A stretch of 39,898 nucleotides of DNA from NCBI GenBank assembly GCA_937873225.1, contig CALMVN010000236.1, forward strand, positions 1 through 39,898. Direction: 5' to 3'. The position numbers and the translations under genes are program-made. Within the stretch, counting starts at the first letter, position 1. Each line of letters starts with the position of its first letter. This DNA comes from an uncultured Acetobacteraceae bacterium (GTDB lineage: Bacteria > Pseudomonadota > Alphaproteobacteria > Acetobacterales > Acetobacteraceae). Below are positions 32,719 through 39,898 of this stretch, piece by piece. The notes under the pieces were generated by a model that ran no database searches, was not told the DNA's origin, and worked only from the letters and a program-made list of their open reading frames with translations.

Positions 32719-33855
32719 TCACCAGCCGGGACGAGGGCGGTAGCGCCGTTGCAGCGGCAGCTCCACGTGGCGATAGCTCAGGTCGGCCAGGACCAGCGTG
32801 ATCGCCAGGGCCAGTCCGACCGCTTCCAGCTGCACCCGCACGGTGCCATCGCCAGGACGGCCGAACCTGTCCAGCAGCGCCGACAGGGTGAGCGCCACCG
32901 GGATGTGGCACAGGTAGAGCGAGTACGACCGCAGGCCGATCCAGCCCATCAGACGGGGCACGCCGCAGTCGCTCACCAGCTCGCGATCGGCTGCGGCCAT
33001 CGTCACCAGGATCGTGCACAGCAGCACCAGTCCGAGCTGCCCGATCAGCATCGAGCCTGCCCGCTGCGGCACGGTGACGAGGGTGACGAGCAGCGACGCG
33101 GTGAGGAGAAAGCGCGGCCATGGCCGCAGCGGCGGCACGCGGCCGGAGGCGACAGCGAGCCGTCCGGACCGATACGTCGCGTAGATCCCGATGCCGGCCA
33201 CGATGGAGGAGAAGCGGAGCATCCAGGAGATCTCGTTGGTGTACAGGCCGAGCCCGAACAGCAAGGCCAGCACCGCCATGCGGGCTCGGGCCGAGCGGAA
33301 GCCGATCAGCAGGAACGGGAACACGGCATAGAACTGCCATTCCACCGAAAGGGTCCAGTAGTAGCCGAGCACGCCGGGGCTTCGGAACTCGCGCAGCTCG
33401 TACACCGGCACGACCGCCGTGACCCATTCCCGGGCGACGTGCCCGACCGGCGGCCAGCCGCCCCGCCCCTGGCTGATCCAGGACACGGCCAGGCAGTAGG
33501 TGATCCACAGGGTCGAGGCGGGCCAGAGACGCCAGAACCGTCTGACAAAGAAGGTCCGGACGATGGCGCGCGTCCGGGGGTGGCGCTCGCAGCGTGGCCG
33601 GGGCAGCGACCAGAGCGGCTCGAGCGAGCCGGCGATGACGAAGCCGGAGATGGCGAAGAACAGGTCGACGCCGCCGCTGAAGTCGAGGGCGTCGAACACG
33701 GCGCGGAACCGTCCCGGATCCGGCCCCAGGATCCTGGCCAGGTGGAGCACCATGACCAGGAGAACCGCGTAGGCACGCAGCCAATCCAGCTCGGGATTGC
33801 GGACCGGGTGGGCGATGGTCGGCGGTGGGGCGTCCACGGGCCCGTCGCTACGCAT
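32719..33855 (-). CDS. Acyltransferase-3 family membrane protein
   Basis: The product is 378 aa with about ten membrane helices, the fold used by O-acetyltransferases of polysaccharides, peptidoglycan (OatA) and lipids. LDWLRAYAVLLVMVLHLARI carries the catalytic His of helix 1 and the conserved Arg. FSGGVDLFFAISGFVIAGSL is the family signature. The RTFFVRRFWRLWPA and YYWTLSVEWQFYAVFPFLL motifs follow, and the C-terminal LRSYSLYLCHIPVALTL precedes LSYRHVELPLQRRYR. There is no C-terminal SGNH domain. Donor and acceptor are unknown; nearby genes do not form a polysaccharide locus. It is convergent with the SDR gene. Confidence 0.88.
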   Translation of the reverse strand: MRSDGPVDAPPPTIAHPVRNPELDWLRAYAVLLVMVLHLARILGPDPGRFRAVFDALDFSGGVDLFFAISGFVIAGSLEPLWSLPRPRCERHPRTRAIVRTFFVRRFWRLWPASTLWITYCLAVSWISQGRGGWPPVGHVAREWVTAVVPVYELREFRSPGVLGYYWTLSVEWQFYAVFPFLLIGFRSARARMAVLALLFGLGLYTNEISWMLRFSSIVAGIGIYATYRSGRLAVASGRVPPLRPWPRFLLTASLLVTLVTVPQRAGSMLIGQLGLVLLCTILVTMAAADRELVSDCGVPRLMGWIGLRSYSLYLCHIPVALTLSALLDRFGRPGDGTVRVQLEAVGLALAITLVLADLSYRHVELPLQRRYRPRPGW

Positions 33856-34042
33856 GAGGCAGCAATGGCTGAAGGCGACGCGTCGATCAACCGGGCGCGG
33901 AAACCGTCAAGGGGGCGTGGAACCCCCGTCCCGACGCGCGTCCGGCTCAGCTGGTCGGGCGGTGTCGATCAGACGCGCCTCGAGCGGAGCGGTCCCGAAG
34001 CTGCCTATGTCGGCCGGTCGCGGACGGATCGACGTCTCAGCG

Positions 34043-34507
34043 TCATGCGCGCTGGATGATCCGGGATCGGCGCACCAGGAGGGTGGCGAGCCCGGCGGCG
34101 AGCGCATCCTCGGTGAGGGCGCGGGTCCAGTCGAGGCCGGTCCGGGTGTCGGCGCCGCGGGCGGCACGACCCAGCAGGGTGCCGAGGACGGCGCCCGCCA
34201 TGCCGGATGCGGCACCACCCAGCAGCGACACGTCCTGTTCGGCCAGCGCCGCACCGCCGAGCGCTCCGATCGCGAGGCGGGCCAGGAAGGACGGCACGAT
34301 CCGGCGGTCGGGCGCGAACGGCATCTTGTCGCCGGCCATCTCGCCGAACGCGGCCAGGGTGGCGAGCGCGCGCGGCCGAGGGCCGCCCGGGATCCAGCCG
34401 AAACGCGTCCGTCCGAGCGAGGCGGCCCAGCTCAACGCGGCGGTGGCGGTCATGCTGCGCAGTCCGGTCACGAAGCCGATGCCGAACGAGGGTCCGTGGT
34501 TGTTCAT
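34043..34507 (-). CDS. DUF4126-like small membrane protein
   Basis: The product is 154 aa. GIGFVTGLRSMTATAALSWAA at the N-terminus is the conserved DUF4126 glycine/arginine motif. Two or three further Gly/Ala-rich helices follow (LARLAIGALGGAALAE; LLGGAASGMAGAVLGTLLG). The family is widespread, membrane-embedded and of unknown function. MNNHGPSF is a typical opening. About 190 bp on each side hold no gene. There is no operon partner: the acyltransferase starts 188 bp away on the same strand and is itself transcribed leftwards. Confidence 0.8.
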   Translation of the reverse strand: MNNHGPSFGIGFVTGLRSMTATAALSWAASLGRTRFGWIPGGPRPRALATLAAFGEMAGDKMPFAPDRRIVPSFLARLAIGALGGAALAEQDVSLLGGAASGMAGAVLGTLLGRAARGADTRTGLDWTRALTEDALAAGLATLLVRRSRIIQRA

Positions 34508-34699
34508 GGTGCTGTCTTTCCGAGGGCGGATCCGATGTGAGGTTTATCGCCGGACCGCTCGTGACGGTAGACGAAGTCGGGCAACTCGGTTGCACGCGCT
34601 GGACCCGATGACGGGATCGGGGTGGGCATGCGGTGATCCAAGCAATGGCATCAGCCGACTGTGCCGGCCAACGCGCCTTCGAGACGGCTTGACGCGCCG

Positions 34700-34942
34700 C
34701 TGCTCGGCCCGCACGGCTTACGCACCGACAGCGTCAGTCCGACCGTGACCTTGACGCCGATGAGCGAGTTCGCCCGGTCGGACCTAGCGAAGTCGACGCC
34801 GATGCTCGGGCAAATCCCGCTCGGGCGCTTCATCCAACCAGCGGACGTCGCCAGCGTAATCAGCTTCCTGCTGAGCGACGACGCTGCGATGGTGAACGGG
34901 GCGTCGATCGACGTGGACGGGGAACGGTGGGTTAGCCAATAA
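34700..34942 (+). pseudogene. Truncated, diverged copy of the SDR 3' end
   Basis: From LGPHGLRTDSVSPTVTLTPM to the stop, this frame matches the last 80 residues of the intact SDR at 31932-32663 almost residue for residue (SEFARSDLAKSTPML, GQIPLGRF, IQPADVASVISFLLSDDAA, MVNGASIDVDG). The NADP-binding and catalytic parts are missing; upstream of 34700 the similarity stops abruptly. The DNA is clearly similar but with many third-position changes, and the last codons differ (ERWVSQ). It is a pseudogene fragment left by duplication or recombination, and the low-GC island starts exactly behind it. Confidence 0.85.
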
Positions 34943-35059
34943 GCACCGCAGCTCTTTAAGAACAAGGAACATACAGCAAATCAAAAAGGAACCGTTCGAT
35001 GGGTTAGGTGCTCCTTCGACACCACTTTGCCACTACACGACGTCAAGAAGCACTACCAA

Positions 35060-35701
35060 CTATGTGTAAGCCGACGGTCGTTGATTTGCCTCCTCTACCT
35101 CACGCAGAAGCGAGCGACCGAACTCCAATTGGACGTCTCGAGACTGAGCTCTCATGCCAGGAGCCTGTTGATCAACCAGGTTAACCACCACGCGCAAGGC
35201 AACTGTCGCAATGACATCGGGAAGAATAACTGTTTCCGCAAGTTCGGGTGCTGTATGAAGCATCCACCTCATATAAATACGAACAGCCGGATGAAGATCA
35301 TCTTTCAGCAGTGTTTCGGCGTCTTTGACTACTAAATAGAGCATGCACCTTGTGTTGTCGTAGCTAAACTCAAGCTGACCATCTGGATCACGATCTGCAT
35401 GCTTGAAGAAATTGCGTGCGGCAAACATCTTATCGGTGATGTTTCGGCGGCTCATTGATGGTACTAAACAAGCTAGATTTTTAAGAACGGAGCTAAGCCC
35501 GCGTTGCCTGCATAAACTTTCGTAAATGTCACCAGCATTGCAAGCGAGGGAGTAGACCGAGATGTCATCGTCGCCGTTGAAGAACATTCGAATCGCAGTA
35601 GCGAGCTGTCGATGAGCAGCTTCGAGCTTACTTACCGTGTATATACCGTTCAAAGCGACAACCCTGTTAGTAGCGTGCAAGCGCCATCGAGTATATCGCA
35701 A
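35060..35701 (-). CDS. Unknown helical protein with a HEPN-like Arg-x4-His motif
   Basis: The product is 213 aa from a TTG at 35701, which has GGAGG 8 nt upstream; that site supports the start despite the rare codon. I do not recognise a named family. The protein is predicted almost all helical: SKLEAAHRQLATAIRMFFNG, SVYSLACNAGDIYESLCRQ, then AARNFFKHADRDPDG and YLVVKDAETLLKDD. RNFFKH fits the Rx4-6H motif of HEPN ribonuclease domains, whose members act in toxin-antitoxin and abortive-infection systems; this is a motif-level guess. Codon use is much less GC-biased than that of all neighbours, indicating recent transfer. No antitoxin-like partner is adjacent. Confidence 0.72.
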   Translation of the reverse strand: MRYTRWRLHATNRVVALNGIYTVSKLEAAHRQLATAIRMFFNGDDDISVYSLACNAGDIYESLCRQRGLSSVLKNLACLVPSMSRRNITDKMFAARNFFKHADRDPDGQLEFSYDNTRCMLYLVVKDAETLLKDDLHPAVRIYMRWMLHTAPELAETVILPDVIATVALRVVVNLVDQQAPGMRAQSRDVQLEFGRSLLREVEEANQRPSAYT

Positions 35702-35709
35702 TTACCTTG

Positions 35710-35714
35710 CCTCC
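35710..35714 (-). promoter_or_regulatory. Ribosome binding site supporting a TTG start
   Basis: GGAGG on the minus strand lies 8 nt before the TTG at 35701 and is the only strong site in this part of the island. The next candidate, a TTG at 35653, has only AGGG. Confidence 0.55.
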
Positions 35715-35889
35715 AACCTGTTACACGTTGTGCAACACAATGGGCAGATCAACCTCACTGAATTTCGTTTCGGATCCGGTAGAAGTGACAACAATATTCG
35801 AGTGCAAAATTAGCGGCTTTTCTCAATTCATTTGTTTTTTCGAGAAGTTTGATTTGCATAGCTTTTCAGTTAAGGGCGATACTACCCAT

Positions 35890-37548
35890 TTAAGCGACTA
35901 AGTTACTGCATCGACGCATAAGGTTTCGATAAACCATCTGGTCGTCATACATGCGCTGGAACACGGCGTATTTCGCGTCGTGATAAGCCCGCACCGCCGC
36001 CTCGCCCGGCTCGACCACCGCTCCCGCCCGGCTCATCGCCGCCATCGCGTCGCGTATGCTGGGATGCGCACCCCCCGCGACCGCACCGAGCACCGCCGCT
36101 CCCAGCAGCACCGCCTCCGGCTCCTGCGGCAGCACCCCGGCGCAGCCGGTGGCGTCGGCGTGCTCGCGCAGGAACACCGGGTTCTTGGTGCCGCCGCCCG
36201 ACGCCAGCACGGTGTCGATCGCCGCCCCCTGCCCGTTCACCGTCTCGATGATGTGGCGGGTGCCGTAGGCGATCGCCTGCACGGTGGCGAGGTAGAGCAC
36301 GGCGAGGTCGTCCGCGTCGGCGCCGAGGCGCAGGCCGGAGATCATGCCGCGCAGGCTGGCGTCGGCGCGCGGCGAGCGGTTGCCGTGGAAGTCCGGCATC
36401 ACGTGCAGCTCGCGCGTCAGCGCCGCCGGGAACGGCACCCGCTCCGACAGCCGGTCCAGGCGCAGGTTCAGCACCTGGTAGATGGTCTGCCCCGCTTCCG
36501 ACGCCGCCTGCGCCAGCGCCGGATAGGCGGCGTGGGTGGTGATGATGTGGTCGATCAGGCTGCCGACCGCCGACTGGCCGCCCTCGTTCAACCACAGCCC
36601 GGGCACCATCGCGGCGTAGTATGGCCCCCACACCCCCGGCACGAAGCGCGGTTCGGCCGACACCGTCATGTGGCAGCTCGACGTCCCGCCCACCAGCGCC
36701 AGGCGCCGGAACAGCGCCTCCTGGTCCGGCGCCTCGCCCCGCACCGCAGCGCCGATAGTGCCGATGCCGCCGGCATGGGCGTCGATCGCCGACGCGCCCA
36801 CCGGGATGCCGGCCGACAGCCCGAGCGCCTCGGCCGCCTCGCGCGACAGGATGCCGATCGCCTCGCCCATCGGGCGTATGTCGGTGCCGATGCGTCGGAA
36901 CCCCTCGTCGGCCAGCTCGCCCAGGCCGATCGCGCGGAAATACGCCTCGTCCCAGCGCGCCTCGTGGCCCAGATAGGTCCACTTGCACACGGTGGAGCAC
37001 AAGGAGCGCGTGGTGCTGCCGGTGGCGCGCCAGGTCAGGTAGTCCGGCAGGTCGAAGAAGTGCGCCGCCTTCGCCCACGCCTCCGGCCGGTGCTCGCGCA
37101 GCCAGAGCAGCTTGGGCGTTTCCATCTCCAGCGAGATGCGGCCGCCGACATAGCGCAGCACCTCGTGCTGCCCGGCATTGATCCGGTCCGCCTCCCCGCC
37201 CGCGCGATGGTCCATCCAGACCACCACGTCCTGCTCCGGCGCCCCGTCCGGGTCGACCGAGACCGGGCCGCCCTGCGCGTCCACCACCGCCAGCGAGCAG
37301 GTCGCGTCGAAGCCGATCCCCACCACCCGGACCTCGGTTCCGGCGCAGGCCTCGCGCACGGAGGCGCAGACCGCCGCCCAGATGTCGGCCGTGGACTGCT
37401 GCACGTAGCCCGGATGCGGCCGCCAGGCGCGGATCGGCCGGCTGGCCTGGGCCAGCATGGCGCCATGGAGCGAGAACAGGCCGGCGCGCGCGCTGCCCGT
37501 CCCCACGTCCACGCCGATCACCGCGTCCACGGGCATCGTCCCGGCCAT
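35890..37548 (-). CDS. FGGY-family pentulose kinase
   Basis: The product is 552 aa. The N-terminal ATPase fold starts [29 protein letters not shown] is the pentulose-kinase signature, and [24 protein letters not shown] and [18 protein letters not shown] form the second half with the phosphate and adenosine loops. It phosphorylates a ketopentose-like sugar, most simply the ketose made by the adjacent dehydrogenase. It starts 1 bp after the dehydrogenase stop, so the genes are coupled. The last residues (RRCSNLVA) read into low-GC island DNA; relatives end soon after FQRMYDDQM, so the natural C-terminus may have been replaced. A start at the internal ATG (37536) is also possible. Confidence 0.9.
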   Translation of the reverse strand: MAGTMPVDAVIGVDVGTGSARAGLFSLHGAMLAQASRPIRAWRPHPGYVQQSTADIWAAVCASVREACAGTEVRVVGIGFDATCSLAVVDAQGGPVSVDPDGAPEQDVVVWMDHRAGGEADRINAGQHEVLRYVGGRISLEMETPKLLWLREHRPEAWAKAAHFFDLPDYLTWRATGSTTRSLCSTVCKWTYLGHEARWDEAYFRAIGLGELADEGFRRIGTDIRPMGEAIGILSREAAEALGLSAGIPVGASAIDAHAGGIGTIGAAVRGEAPDQEALFRRLALVGGTSSCHMTVSAEPRFVPGVWGPYYAAMVPGLWLNEGGQSAVGSLIDHIITTHAAYPALAQAASEAGQTIYQVLNLRLDRLSERVPFPAALTRELHVMPDFHGNRSPRADASLRGMISGLRLGADADDLAVLYLATVQAIAYGTRHIIETVNGQGAAIDTVLASGGGTKNPVFLREHADATGCAGVLPQEPEAVLLGAAVLGAVAGGAHPSIRDAMAAMSRAGAVVEPGEAAVRAYHDAKYAVFQRMYDDQMVYRNLMRRCSNLVA

Positions 37549-37549
37549 C

Positions 37550-38638
37550 TCAGGCGACGGCCGAGGCCGACTTGAGCAGCACCTTGATCGAGTCGAGCGA
37601 GTTGGCGACCTTGATCGCCTCGTCCCAGTCCTCGAACGCGTAGTCGTGGGTGACGATGCCCTTCGACGTCACCAGCCCGCGGTCGAGCAGGTCGATGGCG
37701 ATCGGATAGCAGTACGGCCCCAGATGCGCGCCGCGCACGTCCAGCTCCTTGCGGTCGCCGATCACCGACCAGTCGACGCTGGTCTCCTTGCCGAACACGG
37801 AGAACTCGACGAAGCGGCCGAGCTTGCGGATCAGCTGCAGCCCCTGCGTCACCCCGGCCGGCACGCCGGTGGCCTCGATATAGACGTCGCAGCCATAGCC
37901 GTCCGTGAGGCCCTTCACGATCGCGTCCGCGTCCTCGTTGGCGGGGTCGATCACCACGTCGGCGCCGAACTTCAGCGCCAGCTCGCGGCGCTCGGGCACC
38001 ATGTCGATCACCACCAGCTTCCTCGGCGTGCGCAGGTGCGCCACCTGCACCATCATCAGCCCGATCGGCCCGGCGCCGGCGATCACCACCACGTCGTCCA
38101 GCCGCATGTCGCTGCGCTGGATCACGTGGATCGCGCAGGACAGCGGCTCGATGATCGCCGCGTCCTCCAGGGGCATCGATTGCGGGATCCTGTGCACGCG
38201 CGCCGTCTTCGGCAGCAGCATGTACTCCGACATGCCGCCGTCGGCGACCTTGCGCTGGAAGCCGAAGATGTTGTGCACCTCGCACATCCAGTAGCTGCCC
38301 TCGCGGCAGTAGCGGCAGCGGTCGCAGGGCACGATCTGCTCGGCGATCACGGTGTCGCCGGCGGACACGCCGAAATGCTCGGCCGCCTCCGGGCCCAGCT
38401 CGTCCACCACGCCGAAGAACTCGTGGCCCGGGATCACCGGCGCCTTCACCCACGGGTTCTCGCCCCAGAACATCCTGGCCCCGGACCAGCACTTGCAGTC
38501 GCTGGCGCAGATGCCGCAGGCGGAGATGCGGATCACCATCTCGCTGTGGCCCGGGGTCGGGCGGTCGACCTGCTCGACCCGGTAGTCTTCCGGGCCGTGG
38601 CAGACGACGGCGGTCATCCTGTTGTTCTGGCCGTCCAT
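37550..38638 (-). CDS. Zinc-dependent polyol dehydrogenase (erythritol/L-threitol dehydrogenase-like)
   Basis: The product is 362 aa, medium-chain dehydrogenase/reductase. Catalytic zinc ligands are Cys44 (CGICASD) and His72-Glu73 (GHEFFG). The structural zinc is held by Cys105, Cys108, Cys111 and Cys119 ([16 protein letters not shown]). The NAD Rossmann loop is GAGPIGLMM, followed by [13 protein letters not shown], whose Asp after strand 2 favours NAD. Overall it resembles erythritol/L-threitol dehydrogenases. The expected reaction is polyol to ketose. The frame opens at a GTG (38686) with AAGGA very close before it; I prefer the ATG at 38638, but the N-terminus is uncertain. It is sandwiched between permease and kinase genes in one operon. 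Confidence 0.88.
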   Translation of the reverse strand: MDGQNNRMTAVVCHGPEDYRVEQVDRPTPGHSEMVIRISACGICASDCKCWSGARMFWGENPWVKAPVIPGHEFFGVVDELGPEAAEHFGVSAGDTVIAEQIVPCDRCRYCREGSYWMCEVHNIFGFQRKVADGGMSEYMLLPKTARVHRIPQSMPLEDAAIIEPLSCAIHVIQRSDMRLDDVVVIAGAGPIGLMMVQVAHLRTPRKLVVIDMVPERRELALKFGADVVIDPANEDADAIVKGLTDGYGCDVYIEATGVPAGVTQGLQLIRKLGRFVEFSVFGKETSVDWSVIGDRKELDVRGAHLGPYCYPIAIDLLDRGLVTSKGIVTHDYAFEDWDEAIKVANSLDSIKVLLKSASAVA

Positions 38639-38701
38639 GGCGCGGTCGCTTTCGATCTCGATGTTCCGGTACGGCGGGTGCCGCACGTTTCCTTGGCGGT
38701 G

Positions 38702-39691
38702 TCAGCCCGTCTTGCGCCGCTCGCGGCCGATATAGATGGCGAGCAGGATGATCGCGCCCTTGACCACGGTCTGCACGTACGGGTTCACGCCGACCATGTT
38801 GAGGCCGTTGTTCAGCACGCCGAGCAGCAGCGCGCCGAGCAGGGTGCCGATCAGGGAGCCGCGGCCGCCGGCGATCGAGGTGCCGCCCAGCACCACCGCG
38901 GCGATGGCGTCGAGCTCGAAGCCCTGGCCGGAGTTCGGCTGCCCGCTCATCAGCCGTCCGGTCAGCACCACCGCGGCGATCGCCGCGGTGAAGCCGCTCA
39001 GCGCGTAGATGATGAGCTTGGAGCGGGCGACGCGCACGCCGGACAGCCGGGTCGCGGTCTCGTTGCCGCCGATCGCGTACACGTAGCGGCCGAACGGCGT
39101 GCGTTCCAGCAGCACCCAGCCCAGCACGTAGACCACGATCATGATGACGATCGGCGCGTCTATCCCGAGGAAGCGGCCCTCCCCGAACCAGTTGATCCAT
39201 TGCGGCAGGCCGCTGATCGGATAGCCGCCGGTGTAGATCAGCCCGAGCCCGCGCGCGATGCCCATGGTGGCGAGCGTCACGATGATCGGAGGCATGCCGG
39301 CGAAGGCCACGAAGGCGCCGTTGGCGAGGCCGAAGGCGAGACCGACCAGGAGGCAGACGATCAGCGCCAGCACGCCGTTCATGCCGCCTGCCATCAGGCC
39401 GGCTGCGAGCGTCCCGGCCAGCGCCATGACCGCGCCCACGGACAGGTCGATGCCGCCGGTCAGGATCACGTAGGTCATGCCGACCGCGATCAGGGCGTTG
39501 ATCGAGACCTGCCTGAGGATGTTGCTGATGTTGCTGTAGGACAGGAAGCTGTTGGACGCGAACACCATCACGATCGACACCACGATCAGCCCGACCAGCG
39601 GGTAGAAGGCGGTGAACCGGGTGGCGCGTCGCAGCGACAGGGTGAACGGGCTCGGGCCGCCGGGAGCGGCCACGGTCTTAGACGAGCTCAT
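38702..39691 (-). CDS. Sugar ABC transporter permease, RbsC type
   Basis: The product is 329 aa with 8-10 membrane helices. [20 protein letters not shown] and [15 protein letters not shown] are the RbsC/AraH-family signature of helices 2-3. [20 protein letters not shown] is the cytoplasmic coupling segment that docks on the ATPase. [20 protein letters not shown] and [20 protein letters not shown] complete the C-terminal part. It should import a monosaccharide or polyol across the inner membrane. AGGAG lies 7 nt before the ATG at 39691. It overlaps the end of the upstream ATPase gene by 14 bp, so translation is coupled. The matching periplasmic binding protein must lie beyond the window. Confidence 0.93.
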   Translation of the reverse strand: MSSSKTVAAPGGPSPFTLSLRRATRFTAFYPLVGLIVVSIVMVFASNSFLSYSNISNILRQVSINALIAVGMTYVILTGGIDLSVGAVMALAGTLAAGLMAGGMNGVLALIVCLLVGLAFGLANGAFVAFAGMPPIIVTLATMGIARGLGLIYTGGYPISGLPQWINWFGEGRFLGIDAPIVIMIVVYVLGWVLLERTPFGRYVYAIGGNETATRLSGVRVARSKLIIYALSGFTAAIAAVVLTGRLMSGQPNSGQGFELDAIAAVVLGGTSIAGGRGSLIGTLLGALLLGVLNNGLNMVGVNPYVQTVVKGAIILLAIYIGRERRKTG

Positions 39692-39898
39692 CGATATCTC
39701 CTGCGGTGGCGTGCCGCATGACGTCGTTCGGGTTGATCTCGTGGGCGTCCAGGGTGCGGACGATGCGGCCTTCCCGGAACACCGCGACACGGTCGCTCAT
39801 GCCGACGCTCTCGGGCAGCTCCGACGAGCCCATGATGATGGCGTAGCCGCGCTCGGTGAGCTGTCGCATCAGGGTGTAGATCTCGGCCTTGGCGCCGC
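39678..39898 (-). CDS. Sugar ABC transporter ATP-binding protein, C-terminal fragment (cut by window edge)
   Basis: Only the last 72 residues lie in the window; the frame is open to the right edge. [38 protein letters not shown] and REGRIV are the D-loop/H-region end of the second nucleotide-binding domain in duplicated RbsA/XylG-type ATPases, where SSE(L)PE is characteristic. It energises uptake by the RbsC-type permease that overlaps its stop by 14 bp. The complete protein should be about 500 aa with two ATPase domains. An internal ATG at 39869 is not the start. Confidence 0.92.
   Translation of the reverse strand, partial: GAKAEIYTLMRQLTERGYAIIMGSSELPESVGMSDRVAVFREGRIVRTLDAHEINPNDVMRHATAGDIDELV

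Larger units (their letters stand above)
34943..35925. mobile_element. Low-GC genomic island (about 1 kb)
   Basis: Base composition drops sharply after the SDR fragment: long A/T-rich words such as TTTAAGAACAAGG and CAAATCAAAAAGGAACC appear, then it returns to about 70% GC inside the 3' end of the FGGY kinase gene. The segment holds one credible gene (35060-35701, minus) and about 190 bp of AT-rich spacer (35702-35889), where a 64-codon plus-strand frame looks spurious. No integrase, transposase or terminal inverted repeat is visible, so this is foreign DNA by composition only. Confidence 0.65.

Noticed and set aside
35707-35901. 64-codon plus-strand frame in the low-GC island
   Set aside because: AT-rich DNA gives random short frames; no ribosome site and no similarity.
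34943-35925. Insertion sequence
   Set aside because: No transposase, inverted terminal repeats or target duplication could be found at the low-GC borders.

Overview
The window is about 70% GC and almost fully coding. It carries a plant-type glutamate-cysteine ligase, the ubiA / rsmE-gshA neighbourhood usual in Alphaproteobacteria, an alphaproteobacterial OxyR, and GC-rich intergenic hairpins of a kind common in Acetobacteraceae. I read it as chromosome of a Rhodospirillales bacterium, most likely Acetobacteraceae, possibly a phototroph or a relative of one. The taxon is inference; no rRNA is present.

Layout. 1-7.9 kb is housekeeping and stress: an AraC regulator cut by the window edge, a catalase-family haem protein, a 2',3'-cyclic-nucleotide phosphodiesterase, gshA, rsmE, ubiA and a PNPOx-like flavoprotein. 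7.96-11.3 kb, minus strand, is the most notable block: tyrosine ammonia-lyase, photoactive yellow protein (PYP) and the PYP-type 4-coumarate ligase. Together these encode a blue-light photoreceptor and the complete route to its p-coumaroyl chromophore. Upstream on the same strand are a copper P-type ATPase, a Ser/Ala/Gly-rich protein whose gene ends in an 8-bp tandem repeat, and a Bcr/CflA exporter. 16.3-18.5 kb is gene-poor: a multiply frameshifted remnant of an exported protein and tRNA-Thr(TGT). 18.5-21.1 kb holds an AT-hook protein, an XRE-like regulator, two lipoproteins, a DUF4142 protein and a 107-bp palindromic repeat.

21.2-34.5 kb is mixed: an MFS carrier, oxyR, a glyoxalase-fold protein, hemH, tRNA-Pro(CGG), a LOG-family protein, another MFS carrier, a NUDIX / 2OG-oxygenase / M3-peptidase run, a DCXR-like SDR, an acyltransferase and a DUF4126 protein. 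34.7-35.9 kb is an obvious island. A truncated, diverged second copy of the SDR 3' end is followed by about 1 kb of AT-richer DNA, which carries one unknown gene with a HEPN-like Arg-x4-His motif. 35.9 kb to the right edge is a minus-strand polyol/sugar operon: ABC ATPase (partial), RbsC-type permease, zinc polyol dehydrogenase and FGGY pentulose kinase.

How the genes work together. In the PYP block, Tyr is deaminated to p-coumarate (TAL), activated (pCL), and attached to the PYP cysteine. In the right-hand operon, a sugar or polyol is imported, oxidised to a ketose and phosphorylated. All family assignments come from reading motifs; no database search was run.
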